DNA of 64,000 bases, taken from Hydrogenophaga sp. (GTDB lineage Bacteria; Pseudomonadota; Gammaproteobacteria; Burkholderiales; Burkholderiaceae_C). Made by a program: the position numbers and the translations under genes. Shown here one piece after another: positions 8,397 through 16,554 of this stretch. The DNA is taken from contig JAEUOT010000051.1 of assembly GCA_016790705.1 (NCBI GenBank), forward strand, positions 1 through 64,000. Reading direction: 5' to 3'. Positions within the stretch are counted from its first letter, which is position 1. Each line of letters opens with the position of its first letter. Under the pieces are notes generated by a model. The model was not told the origin of the DNA. It ran no database searches and saw only the letters and a list, made by a program, of their open reading frames with translations.

Positions 8397-9260
8397 ATGT
8401 CTCAACCCCTCGTTCTCGGCGCCGTCGCCTACGCTCCCAAGGTCGTCACCATCTGGGAAGGCTTCAAGGAATTCTTCGTTCGCAACGGACTGCCCTTCGA
8501 TTTCATCCTCTACTCCAACTACGAACGCCAGGTCGAGGCGCAGTTCAGCGGTGAGGTTCACGTGGCCTGGAATTCGCCGCTGGCCTGGCTGCGCGCCGAG
8601 CGCATCGCCAAGGCGCGCGGCGTGTCCGACCAGGTGCGCGCCATCGCCATGCGCGACACCGACTGCGACCTGACCTCGGTCATCGTCGTGCGCGCGGGCG
8701 CCGGCATCCAGACCCTGGCCGATCTGCGCGGCAAGCGCATCGGCGTCGGCGCCATCGACTCGCCGCAGGCCACGCTGATCCCGCTGCAGTGGCTGCGCGA
8801 GCAGGGCATCGATCCCGACACCGCGATGACCGTGGTGCGCCACGACGTGCTGGGCGGCAAACACGGCGACCACGTGGGCGGCGAACGCGACGCGGCTCGC
8901 GCCTTGGTGGCGGGTGAGGTGGACGCGGCCGTGATGATCGACGGCAACCACCTGCAGTTCACCCAGGAAGGCACGCTGCCCGCTGGCCGCACCACGGTGC
9001 TGGCGCGCACGCCCGCCTTCGACCACTGCAACTTCACCACCAGCCCCGGCGCGCCGGCCGACCTGATGGCGCGGTTCGAGCAACTGGTGCGCGCCATGTC
9101 CTTTGACGACCCGCAGGTGCGCCCGCTGCTCGAACTCGAAGGCCTGCGCGAATGGAAGGACGGCCGCACCAGCGGCTACGCCTGGCTGGATCGCGCGGTC
9201 GACGCCACCGGCTTCTACGACGCGCAGGGCAACATCACCGCCGATGGATACCGCTACTGA
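8397..9260 (+). CDS. Leaderless PhnD-like substrate-binding-fold protein, selD-linked
   Basis: This 287-residue protein has the type II periplasmic-binding-protein fold of the phosphate/phosphonate (PhnD) group: AYAPKVVTIWEGFKEFF at the N terminus, TLADLRGKRIGVGAIDSPQA in the hinge region, and EVDAAVMIDGN in the second lobe. It starts straight in the folded domain, with no signal peptide or lipobox, and no ABC permease or ATPase is nearby, so export for transport is unlikely. Some cytoplasmic enzymes use this fold, including the desulfinase DszB and thiamine-precursor THI5 proteins, so a catalytic role is possible. Cys residues occur in DTDCDLTS and FDHCNFTTS. It overlaps the next gene by 17 bp. 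Confidence 0.75.
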   Translation: MSQPLVLGAVAYAPKVVTIWEGFKEFFVRNGLPFDFILYSNYERQVEAQFSGEVHVAWNSPLAWLRAERIAKARGVSDQVRAIAMRDTDCDLTSVIVVRAGAGIQTLADLRGKRIGVGAIDSPQATLIPLQWLREQGIDPDTAMTVVRHDVLGGKHGDHVGGERDAARALVAGEVDAAVMIDGNHLQFTQEGTLPAGRTTVLARTPAFDHCNFTTSPGAPADLMARFEQLVRAMSFDDPQVRPLLELEGLREWKDGRTSGYAWLDRAVDATGFYDAQGNITADGYRY

Positions 9261-10458
9261 TCTTTCGACCGCCCCGGTGCTCGACCTGGGCGCGCTGGGC
9301 ATGGACACCGGCGCCCATGTGCTGGTGGCGCACGCCTTGCGCCAGCGCGATCCGGCCTTGCCGCTGCGCGTGCGCGGCAGCCACCCCGAGCTGGGGGTTC
9401 ACCTCTCCGGCTGGTGCCGCAAGCGCGGGCTGTCGGTGCAGAGCGTGGACGGTGAGCACCGCATCGCGCCAGGCCCGGGCGAGGCGCAGCGCTGGCGCGG
9501 CGCACAACGGGCGGGGATGTCCGACCCCGGCGCCGAGGGCGCCGTGGTCGGCCGGCCGGACGCCCGCTGGGGCGTGGCGGCGCGGGGCGCGCTGGTGGAG
9601 GCGGGCGCGCCCGAGTTCCACTTCCCGCTGTCGGACAAGGCCGCGCTCTGGGCCGACGACGCGGCGCGGCTGTACGCGACCGCCGTCGCCGCGCAGTGGG
9701 ATCCGAACGAGGCCATCGACTGGGCCGCGCCGTTCGAGCTGCCCGATGAGGTCGAAGACGCGGTGGTGCAGGTCATGACCTACCTGGTCGAGAACGAAAA
9801 CGCGGCCCTGCTGGTGCCCGCGCGTTTCCTGGGCCAGATGCACCCGCACTTTCGCGAGGTGCTGCAGTGTTTGGCGATCACCATCGCCGACGAGGCGCGC
9901 CACGTCGAGGTGTTCACCCGCCGCATCGGCCTCAAGGGGCGTGGCCCGGCACTGTCCACGGCTGGTGCGCAGGCCTCGCTCAAGACCCTGTTCGACGAGC
10001 CGGAGTTTTCGGTCGCCTCGTTCCTGCTGTCGGTGCTGGGCGAAGGCACCTTCGTCAATCTGCTGAACTTTCTCAACACCTACGCGCCCGACCCGGTCAC
10101 GCGCCAGATCTGCCGTCTCGCCAGCCGCGACGAGGCCCGCCATGTGGCTTTCGGCATGTCGCACCTCGCCTGGCAGATGGAACAGGACGCCGACCTGAAA
10201 CACCGTCTCAACGCCGCGGTGGAGCGCCGCTACGACGAGCTCGCCAGCACCGACGGCCTCAACGAAGAGGTGTTCGACGCGCTGATCCTGCTGGCCGCCG
10301 GCGCCTTCACGCCCGAGGCGATTGCCGAGGGCTACGAACGCGTGCAGCGCCTCAAGCAGGAGATGGCCGAAGGCCGGCGCGCGCGCCTGGTCAAACTCGG
10401 TTTTGCCTCCGACCAGGCGCAGGCCCTGTCGGAACGCCACACCCGCAATTTCATGTGA
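9244..10458 (+). CDS. TusA-like domain fused to a diiron ferritin-like protein, selD-linked
   Basis: This 404-residue protein has two parts. Residues 11-70 resemble the small TusA/SirA sulfur-carrier fold (VLDLGALG at the first strand, SGWCRKRGLSVQSV at the end), but the Cys-Pro-x-Pro active motif of TusA is replaced by GMDTG; the only Cys of the domain is C58. Residues 165-404 form a ferritin-like four-helix bundle with a full diiron ligand set: E183 or E185, E217-A-R-H220, E267 and E297-A-R-H300. The diiron part resembles the oxygen-activating AurF/ferritin-like families. It overlaps the upstream binding-fold gene by 17 bp and ends 8 bp before selD. The function is not known to me. Confidence 0.75.
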   Translation: MDTATDLSTAPVLDLGALGMDTGAHVLVAHALRQRDPALPLRVRGSHPELGVHLSGWCRKRGLSVQSVDGEHRIAPGPGEAQRWRGAQRAGMSDPGAEGAVVGRPDARWGVAARGALVEAGAPEFHFPLSDKAALWADDAARLYATAVAAQWDPNEAIDWAAPFELPDEVEDAVVQVMTYLVENENAALLVPARFLGQMHPHFREVLQCLAITIADEARHVEVFTRRIGLKGRGPALSTAGAQASLKTLFDEPEFSVASFLLSVLGEGTFVNLLNFLNTYAPDPVTRQICRLASRDEARHVAFGMSHLAWQMEQDADLKHRLNAAVERRYDELASTDGLNEEVFDALILLAAGAFTPEAIAEGYERVQRLKQEMAEGRRARLVKLGFASDQAQALSERHTRNFM

Positions 10459-10466
10459 GCCTCCCG

Positions 10467-11531
10467 ATGACCACAACGCCCTCCAACCAACCCCGCCTGA
10501 CCAGCCTCTCGCACGGCGGTGGCTGCGGCTGCAAGATCGCGCCCGGCGTGCTGTCCGACATCCTCAAGGGCACGGCGGCGATGCCGATCCCCAAGGAGCT
10601 GCTGGTCGGCATCGAGACCTCCGACGACGCCGCCGTCTACCAGCTCAACGACGAGCAGGCGCTGATCGCGACCACCGATTTCTTCATGCCCATCGTCGAC
10701 GACCCGTTCGACTTCGGGCGCATCGCGGCCACCAACGCGATCAGCGACGTCTACGCCATGGGCGGCACACCCATCATGGCGCTGGCGCTGGTGGGCATGC
10801 CGATCAGCGTGCTGTCGACCGAGACCATCGGCAAGATCCTCGAGGGGGGGCAGAGCGTGTGCCGCGCCGCGGGCATCCCGATCGCGGGCGGCCACACCAT
10901 CGACTCGGTCGAGCCGATCTACGGCCTGGTCGCGCTGGGTCTGGTGCATCCGAAGCGCGTCAAGCGCAACGCCGATGCGCAGGTCGGTGACCGACTGATC
11001 CTGGGCAAGCCGCTGGGTGTGGGTGTGCTGTCGGCCGCGCTGAAGAAGGACAGGCTCGACGCCGACGGCTACGCGCAGATGATCGCCAACACCACGAAAC
11101 TCAACACGCCGGGTCCCGATCTCGCGGCGCTGGCGGGGGTGCACGCGCTCACCGACGTCACCGGCTTCGGCCTGGCCGGGCATGCGCTGGAGATGGCGCG
11201 CGGCTCGGACACCACGGTGCGCATCGACATGGCGCGGGTGCCGCTCATCGGTGGCGTGCGCGAACTGGCGGCCCAGGGCCTCGTGACCGGCGCCAGCGGC
11301 CGCAACTGGACGGCCTACGGGAACGAAGTCCGACTGGCGGAGTCACTCCAACCGGTCGACCAGGCGCTCATCACCGACCCGCAGACCAGCGGTGGCCTGC
11401 TGGTGGCCTGTGCCCCCGGATCGGTGGGCGAGGTGCTGGCGGTGTTCGAGCGGCACGGGTTCGCGGCGGCGGCCGAGATCGGCGAGATCGTCGCGTCGCG
11501 TGGCGATGGCGTGCGGCTGCAGGTCGACTGA
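10467..11531 (+). CDS. selD: Selenide, water dikinase (selenophosphate synthetase)
   Basis: This 354-residue enzyme makes selenophosphate from selenide and ATP, the activated selenium donor for selenocysteine, 2-selenouridine and other selenium products. The active-site block SHGGGCGCKIAPGVL is present, with C20, C22 and K23 corresponding to the essential Cys17, Cys19 and Lys20 of the E. coli enzyme. The ATP-binding GIETSDDAAVYQL, FAATNAISDVYAMGG-type metal region and the C-terminal ITDPQTSGGLLVA are all intact. The active residue is Cys, not selenocysteine. It lies 8 bp after the diiron fusion gene. No selA, selB, tRNA-Sec or mnmH/selU is in the window, so the use of its product is not shown here. 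Confidence 0.95.
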   Translation: MTTTPSNQPRLTSLSHGGGCGCKIAPGVLSDILKGTAAMPIPKELLVGIETSDDAAVYQLNDEQALIATTDFFMPIVDDPFDFGRIAATNAISDVYAMGGTPIMALALVGMPISVLSTETIGKILEGGQSVCRAAGIPIAGGHTIDSVEPIYGLVALGLVHPKRVKRNADAQVGDRLILGKPLGVGVLSAALKKDRLDADGYAQMIANTTKLNTPGPDLAALAGVHALTDVTGFGLAGHALEMARGSDTTVRIDMARVPLIGGVRELAAQGLVTGASGRNWTAYGNEVRLAESLQPVDQALITDPQTSGGLLVACAPGSVGEVLAVFERHGFAAAAEIGEIVASRGDGVRLQVD

Positions 11532-11560
11532 CTGTTCCTGGCTCTTTCTCGGAGGTGATG

Positions 11561-12226
11561 GTGAAACACTGGCTTCGTTCCAACCGCGGCTTCATCCTGT
11601 TCATGCTGTGCTTCGGCATCTTCCGAACCGCCATCGCGGACTGGAACCCGGTCCCCTCGGGCTCGATGCGGCCGACCATCCTCGAAGGGGATGTGGTGCT
11701 GGTCAACCGCGTCGCCTACGACCTCAAGTTGCCGCTGACCGATGTCTCGCTGGTCCGGCTCGGCGAGCCGCAGCGTGGCGACATCATCACCTTCAGCTCG
11801 CCCGCCGACGGCACGCGCCTGATCAAGCGGGTGATGGCCTTGCCGGGCGATGTGGTGGCGATGGACAACGAGGTGCTGTCGGTCAACGGCCAGGTCGCGC
11901 GCTACGACCGCTTGCAGCCAGCCGAAGAGATGCTGACACCGGGCGTGTCCGTGCGCGCGCTGCGGGCGACCGAGTCGGTTCAGGGCACGGAGCATGCGGT
12001 GCAGTTTCTCGAAGGCGCCAACGGCCGCCACAGTTTTGCCGCGATCACCGTGCCCGAGGGCCATTACTTCGTGCTCGGCGACAACCGCGACAACAGCGCC
12101 GACTCGCGCTACATCGGTTTCGTGCCGCGCGAGAAGCTGATCGGCCGGGCGATGCGGGTGCTGGTGTCGGCCGACATCACCGACCGCTGGCAACCGCGCT
12201 TCTCGCGCTGGATCGCGCCGCTCTGA
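11561..12226 (+). CDS. lepB: Signal peptidase I
   Basis: This about 221-residue protein is a type I signal peptidase, the membrane serine/lysine protease that removes signal peptides from exported proteins. The catalytic Ser lies in VPSGSMRPTI, the catalytic Lys in LIKRVMALPGD, and the third family box is GDNRDNSADSR. There is a single N-terminal membrane span (about residues 9-25). The strong GGAGGTGA ribosome site at 11551-11558 lies 5 bp before the GTG at 11561; the ATG at 11558 is in frame but only 2 bp from it. It is shorter than E. coli LepB and stands away from lepA/rnc, so it may be a second, specialised copy. It starts 29 bp after selD. Confidence 0.92.
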   Translation: MKHWLRSNRGFILFMLCFGIFRTAIADWNPVPSGSMRPTILEGDVVLVNRVAYDLKLPLTDVSLVRLGEPQRGDIITFSSPADGTRLIKRVMALPGDVVAMDNEVLSVNGQVARYDRLQPAEEMLTPGVSVRALRATESVQGTEHAVQFLEGANGRHSFAAITVPEGHYFVLGDNRDNSADSRYIGFVPREKLIGRAMRVLVSADITDRWQPRFSRWIAPL

Positions 12227-12246
12227 ATCGGTGTCCGGGGAGCGCC

Positions 12247-12945
12247 ATGAACACCACGCCGCAGGTCCTTGTCTTCGACGTCTTCGGCACGGTGGTCGAC
12301 TGGCACGGCAGCATCGCGCGCGAAATCGGCGAACGCTTTCCGGGCGTTGATGCCGATGCGTTTGCGCTCGCCTGGCGCGCGGGCTACCAGCCTGCGATGG
12401 AAGCGGTCCGGTCCGGCGGCCGTGGCTTCGTCAAGCTGGATGTGCTGCACCGCGAGATTCTGGACGAGGTCCTGCAGCGCTTCGGTCTGGCCCACCTGGG
12501 CGAGGCCGAGCGTGCCCACATCAATCGCATCTGGCACCGGCTGGCGGCATGGCCGGACACCGTTGCGGGGCTCACACGGCTCAAGTCGCGCTTCACGATC
12601 TGCAGCCTGTCCAACGGCAACCTCGGCCTGCTGACCGACATGGCCCGGCATGCGGGGCTGCCCTGGGACTGCGTGCTGGGGGCCGAGGTCTTTCGGGCCT
12701 ACAAGCCCGACCCGCGCGTCTACCTCGGCGCGGCCGAGGTGTTCGACCTGCCGGCGCAGAAAGTGATGATGGTGGCCGCCCATCAGGACGACCTGGCGGC
12801 GGCCCGTGGCTGCGGCCTGCAGACGGCCTATGTCGAGCGACCGCTCGAATTCGGCGCCTCTCGCGTCAAGGACGTCTCGCCCGACGCCGCGAACACCTTG
12901 CACGCGCGCGACCTGCTGGATCTGGCCGATCAGCTCGGTTGCTGA
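12247..12945 (+). CDS. HAD-superfamily hydrolase, haloacid dehalogenase type II-like
   Basis: This 232-residue protein is a haloacid-dehalogenase-superfamily enzyme. Motif I is VFDVFGTVVDW with the nucleophilic Asp; motif II is SLSNGN; motif III is the lysine in YKPDPRVYLG; motif IV is VAAHQDDLAAARGCGL. The layout matches the L-2-haloacid dehalogenase (type II) subfamily, which hydrolyses short 2-haloacids, but many members with this pattern are phosphatases or have unknown substrates. It starts 20 bp after the lepB stop and is probably co-transcribed with it. Substrate is not assignable. Confidence 0.85.
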   Translation: MNTTPQVLVFDVFGTVVDWHGSIAREIGERFPGVDADAFALAWRAGYQPAMEAVRSGGRGFVKLDVLHREILDEVLQRFGLAHLGEAERAHINRIWHRLAAWPDTVAGLTRLKSRFTICSLSNGNLGLLTDMARHAGLPWDCVLGAEVFRAYKPDPRVYLGAAEVFDLPAQKVMMVAAHQDDLAAARGCGLQTAYVERPLEFGASRVKDVSPDAANTLHARDLLDLADQLGC

Positions 12946-12972
12946 CGCTGACGGCGGTTCGCTGGAACGGTC

Positions 12973-14202
12973 TCAGCCCGACAGCGCACCCAGGGCCCAT
13001 CCCGCCGCCGCACACCCGGCCACCACCACCCAGGGCGGCCACTTCCAGCGCATCAGCGCAAGCAAGGCCAGCAGCGCCAGCAGGGCATCGCTGCCGCCGC
13101 GAATGCCGCCGGTGATGACGGGGTTCCACAGGGCGGCCAGCAGCAGGCCGACCACGGCGGCGTTGACGCCCATGAGCGCGGCCCGCACCCGGGGGCGGGA
13201 CCGCAGCGTTGCCCAGAACGGCAGGGCGCCCGCCACCAGCATGAAAGCGGGCGCGAAGATGGCCGCAAGGGCGAGCAGACCGCCGCTCCAGCCCTGGGGT
13301 GGCGTCTGCATCGCCGCGCCAAGGAAAGCGGCAAACGTGAACAGCGGGCCGGGCACGGCTTGCGCAGCGCCGTAGCCGGCGAGGAACGCGTCCTCGTGCA
13401 CCCAGCCGCTGGGCACCACGCTCGCCTGCAGCAGCGGCAGCACCACGTGACCACCGCCGAACACCAGGGCACCCGCGCGGTAGAAGGCATCCGCCAGCGC
13501 CAGCGCCTGCGACGGGATCGCCCTGGTCAGCAGAGGCAGACCGAACAGCAGCAGGGCGAACAGCAGCAGCCAGGCTGCGCCCTCGCGCCGTCCGACCGGG
13601 ATCGGCAAGGGGTCGTGGGCGACATCCGCTGCTGGTCGCAACCCCGCCAGGCCGATCAGCGCAGCGACGGCGATGACCAGCAATTGGGCGGCCGTGCCGG
13701 GCCAGGCGATGAGGGTCGCGGCGGCGGCCAGCATCAGCGCGCGGCGCGGTGCATCGGGACAGAGGCTGCGGGCCATGCCCCAGACGGCTTGTGCGACCAC
13801 GGCCACGGCCACCACCTTGAGGCCGTGCAGCAGGCCCGCTGCCGCGCCGCTGTGCAGCCTGGCGCCGGCCTGCGCCAGACCCAGGGCGAGCGCGATGAGT
13901 CCGAGCGCCGAGGGCAGCGTGAAGCCGAGCCACGCCGCGAGGGCGCCCCGGTAGCCCGCCCGCATCAGTCCCAGCGCGATGCCGACCTGGCTGCTGGCGG
14001 GGCCGGGCAGGAACTGACAGAGCGCGACCAGGTCGGCGTAGGCGGCTTCGCCGAGCCAGCGCCGCCGCACCACGAATTCGTCCCTGAAGTAGCCCAGGTG
14101 CGCGACCGGACCGCCGAAGCTGGTCAGCCCCAGCCGCAGGAAGACGAACAGCACCTGCCAGGCGCTGCGTCCGCTGTCGCGAAGGGCGTTAGGGGGCGTC
14201 AT
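12973..14202 (-). CDS. chrA: Chromate transporter, long two-domain ChrA type
   Basis: This 409-residue integral membrane protein has two homologous CHR halves of about 190 residues each. The first half has the family block LGLTSFGGPVAHLGYFRDEFV and QFLPGPASSQVGIALG; the second repeats it as AFYRAGALVFGGGHVVLPLL with AVPGPLFTFA. Such proteins export chromate, or possibly sulfate-like anions, by antiport in the inner membrane. The ATG at 14202 was chosen over an upstream in-frame start because the family begins at about this point. It is divergent from the flippase-like gene, with 43 bp between starts. No chrB regulator is adjacent, so regulation and a true chromate role are uncertain. Confidence 0.9.
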   Translation of the reverse strand: MTPPNALRDSGRSAWQVLFVFLRLGLTSFGGPVAHLGYFRDEFVVRRRWLGEAAYADLVALCQFLPGPASSQVGIALGLMRAGYRGALAAWLGFTLPSALGLIALALGLAQAGARLHSGAAAGLLHGLKVVAVAVVAQAVWGMARSLCPDAPRRALMLAAAATLIAWPGTAAQLLVIAVAALIGLAGLRPAADVAHDPLPIPVGRREGAAWLLLFALLLFGLPLLTRAIPSQALALADAFYRAGALVFGGGHVVLPLLQASVVPSGWVHEDAFLAGYGAAQAVPGPLFTFAAFLGAAMQTPPQGWSGGLLALAAIFAPAFMLVAGALPFWATLRSRPRVRAALMGVNAAVVGLLLAALWNPVITGGIRGGSDALLALLALLALMRWKWPPWVVVAGCAAAGWALGALSG

Positions 14203-14245
14203 GCGGGCGATGTTACGGGCGGAGTTGTCCGGGGATAATCGTCCG

Positions 14246-15223
14246 ATGGTCAAAATGCACCGCCTGTTGCGCTGGCTGCCCTTGCTGTTGCTGGGCGGCC
14301 TGCTGGTCTACGTGGTGGTCGCGCAGCCGTTTGACTGGCACGCCGTGCTCGATCACATCCTGCACATGTCGCCCCTGCTCTGGGCGCAGTTGCTGGGCGT
14401 GTTTCTGGTCTGCTATGCGGCGCGGGTCTGGCGCTGGGTGGTGTTCACCCGTGCCTTCGGCGTCGATGTGCCGCTGTGGCGCAATGCCGTGATCTACATG
14501 TCCGGATTCGGCCTGGGCCTGATGCTGCACAAGGCCGGCGAGGCGATGCGGGTGCTGTACCTGCGCCCCTACGGCATGAGCTATGCCAATGGCGTCGGCG
14601 CCTTTCTGGCCGACCGGCTGCTGGACATCCTGATTGCCGGCATCCTGGCCTGCTCGGGCATCGCGCTGTTCACCGGTCACGCCGATTGGGCGCTGGCGGC
14701 GACGGCGGCCTGTCTGGTCGCGATGTGGGTGCTGCGCTCCTCGCTGGCGCGCGAGTTCGTGCGCCGCCTGCCGCTGGGGCGTCTGTCGGCCTATGCCCAC
14801 GAAGGCATGCACGCGATGTCGGTGCTGCTCTCGGGAGGCACGCTCTGGCGCGCGGTAGCCCTGAGCGTGGGCACCTGGTGCGCCCAGGGATCGGCGCTGT
14901 ATTTCGCGCTCAAGGCGATGGGGGCGCCGGTGGACCTGCACCTGGCGATTGCCGCCTATTCGATCGGGCTGTTTGCGGGCGCCGCCGCCATCGTGCCCGG
15001 GGGCCTGGGCGCGGCCGAGGCCGCGATCATGCTGCTGCTGGTGAGCAAAGGGGTCGACAAGGAAACCGCGCTGGCCGCCGCCATCGTCGGGCGCGGCGTG
15101 CCGCAGTGGGCCGGCTTGCTGACGGGCCTGGCCTGCATGACCGTGCTCGGGTCCACCGCCGAGCCGCCCGCCGCCGTGAACGGCCCCGCCGAGGTCGATC
15201 CTCCGCCGGTCGAGGCCTCCTGA
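14246..15223 (+). CDS. Flippase-like/lysylphosphatidylglycerol synthase TM-domain membrane protein
   Basis: This 325-residue protein has about eight membrane spans and the UPF0104/LPG-synthase transmembrane-domain features: CYAARVWRWVVFTRAF after the second span, LMLHKAGEAMRVLYLRPYGM, FLADRLLDIL, and the closing glycine-rich IVPGGLGAAEAAIMLLL. It has only the membrane module and no aminoacyl-transferase domain, so it is the flippase-like type; related proteins are implicated in moving lipid-linked substrates. The ATG at 14246 was used; an in-frame ATG at 14255 is possible. The stop is 4 bp from the end of the convergent doxX-like gene. Confidence 0.8.
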   Translation: MVKMHRLLRWLPLLLLGGLLVYVVVAQPFDWHAVLDHILHMSPLLWAQLLGVFLVCYAARVWRWVVFTRAFGVDVPLWRNAVIYMSGFGLGLMLHKAGEAMRVLYLRPYGMSYANGVGAFLADRLLDILIAGILACSGIALFTGHADWALAATAACLVAMWVLRSSLAREFVRRLPLGRLSAYAHEGMHAMSVLLSGGTLWRAVALSVGTWCAQGSALYFALKAMGAPVDLHLAIAAYSIGLFAGAAAIVPGGLGAAEAAIMLLLVSKGVDKETALAAAIVGRGVPQWAGLLTGLACMTVLGSTAEPPAAVNGPAEVDPPPVEAS

Positions 15224-15227
15224 CGGA

Positions 15228-15677
15228 TCAGGCCAGGCTTTCCTGGCGCCCGCGCGCTGCCCACCAGCGTCGCAGCACCTGGTGGTCCAGCGACCACCGG
15301 CCCACCCCGTAGAGCACCAGCGCCGCCAGCAGCACGCCCCAGGTGATGTGTTGCTGCAGGGCGGCCGGCGCGATGTCCGGCAGGCTGATGGCGGCCACCA
15401 GGTTGACGACGCTCAGTCCCAGGGCGGCAAAGCGGCCGAAGGCACCGAGCAGGAGCAGCACCGGCAGCGCCAGTTCGCCGCCGGTGCCCATCACCGCCGC
15501 CACTTGGGGGGGCAGCAAGGGCACGTGGTATTCGTCGTTGAAGAGCAGCAGCGTGGTGTCCCAGTCGCGGATCTTGGTCAGACCCGAGAGGAAAAACACC
15601 TGCGCCACGTAGGCGCGCGCGACCAGGGACGCGAGATCGGTGGCGGTCTGTTGCAGGCGATCAAGGGGGGTGTTCAT
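15228..15677 (-). CDS. DoxX-family membrane protein, end of the bufferin-type operon
   Basis: This 149-residue protein has four membrane spans and the DoxX features RAYVAQVFFLSGLTKIRDW near the N terminus and GTGGELALPVLLLLGAF in the second span. DoxX proteins are inner-membrane proteins often found with DUF692/DUF2063 genes, where they are thought to support redox or export steps of the bufferin pathway; the exact role is not established. The gene lies 46 bp after bufC on the same strand and is the last of the four leftward genes bufA-bufB-bufC-doxX. The ATG at 15677 is preferred over an upstream in-frame start that overlaps the bufC end region. Confidence 0.85.
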   Translation of the reverse strand: MNTPLDRLQQTATDLASLVARAYVAQVFFLSGLTKIRDWDTTLLLFNDEYHVPLLPPQVAAVMGTGGELALPVLLLLGAFGRFAALGLSVVNLVAAISLPDIAPAALQQHITWGVLLAALVLYGVGRWSLDHQVLRRWWAARGRQESLA

Positions 15678-15723
15678 GTCAAAGGCCTCCGTCGGCGCGA
15701 TGGGGGAAAACAAAGGAAACGGC

Positions 15724-16554
15724 TCAGGCAGCAAGGGGTTCGACGCCGAGCACGAGGCCGTCCTGAACCGATGCGCTGAGCCAGGCGCTGAAGTCGAAGG
15801 GCTGGCCGCCGCCTGCCGCGACCTCGCAGGCGCCGTCGAGCGCGCGCAGCAGGTCGGCGCCGCCGATCAGCAGGCCCAGCAGCGCCGCCGCAGGCTCGGT
15901 GGCGGTGCCGACGCGGCAACGTGGCCCGGCGCGCCAGACCACTGCGGTCTCGGACACCCCGTCGCGGGTGCGCCGCCAGGCCTCGTCCAGCGGGGGCTGC
16001 GTCAGTAGGTGGGCGTTGACGATGCTGGCCACCGGCCAGCGGCTCTGCACCAGGTGCAGTCCCGGTGCCAGTCGCAACCGGAGCCCGGCGGGATCGTGGC
16101 TGTGCAGCAGGGCGAAGCTGCCCGCGTCGCTGTCGACGTCGTCGGCCGTCGCGGCGCGGTGCAGTGCCCACTCGACCCTCGCCAGGTCCGCCAGCCACGG
16201 CAGGCCCGCCAGTTGGGGGTCTTCCTGCGCGAACGCCGCCAGCGTGTCGCCCCAGCGGGCGATATCGCCCCGGGTGGGGGGCATGCGGTGCCAGAGGGCG
16301 CGCGCCAGCATCGCGAAGCTGTCCGCGCCCAGCACCGCTGCGGTCACCGGATAGGCCGCGCCCAGTGCGCGCTCGGCCAGCGCATGGCCGTTGGCCCGGT
16401 AGGCGGCCAGGCCGCGCGATGCCTGCGGGTGGCGGTTGTCGGTCCAGGCCGCCAGCGCGGCGGCGGCATCCTCGGGCGCCAGCGCGCAGGCGTGCGGAAA
16501 CAAGGCGTCGAGCAGCGACTGTTGTGCCTGGTCGAGCGAGTGGGCCGGATTCAT
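15724..16554 (-). CDS. bufC: BufC/HvfC-like protein (DUF2063), RiPP maturation partner
   Basis: This 276-residue protein has the DUF2063 N-terminal domain, with [30 protein letters not shown] followed by [20 protein letters not shown], once annotated as a DNA-binding domain. In bufferin loci the family member BufC (HvfC in Haemophilus) is the partner that binds the precursor and presents it to the DUF692 enzyme BufB. Its start overlaps the bufB stop (ATGA), so the two are translationally coupled, which agrees with a BufB-BufC complex. No metal-binding motif is evident in it. The name rests on gene context plus family match. Confidence 0.85.
   Translation of the reverse strand: MNPAHSLDQAQQSLLDALFPHACALAPEDAAAALAAWTDNRHPQASRGLAAYRANGHALAERALGAAYPVTAAVLGADSFAMLARALWHRMPPTRGDIARWGDTLAAFAQEDPQLAGLPWLADLARVEWALHRAATADDVDSDAGSFALLHSHDPAGLRLRLAPGLHLVQSRWPVASIVNAHLLTQPPLDEAWRRTRDGVSETAVVWRAGPRCRVGTATEPAAALLGLLIGGADLLRALDGACEVAAGGGQPFDFSAWLSASVQDGLVLGVEPLAA

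Noticed and set aside
8397..9260. The PhnD-like protein as the binding component of a phosphonate transporter
   Set aside because: There is no signal peptide or lipobox and no permease or ATPase gene in the neighbourhood.
10467..10560. Selenocysteine in the SelD active site
   Set aside because: The active-site position is a normal Cys codon (TGC) and there is no in-frame TGA in the gene.
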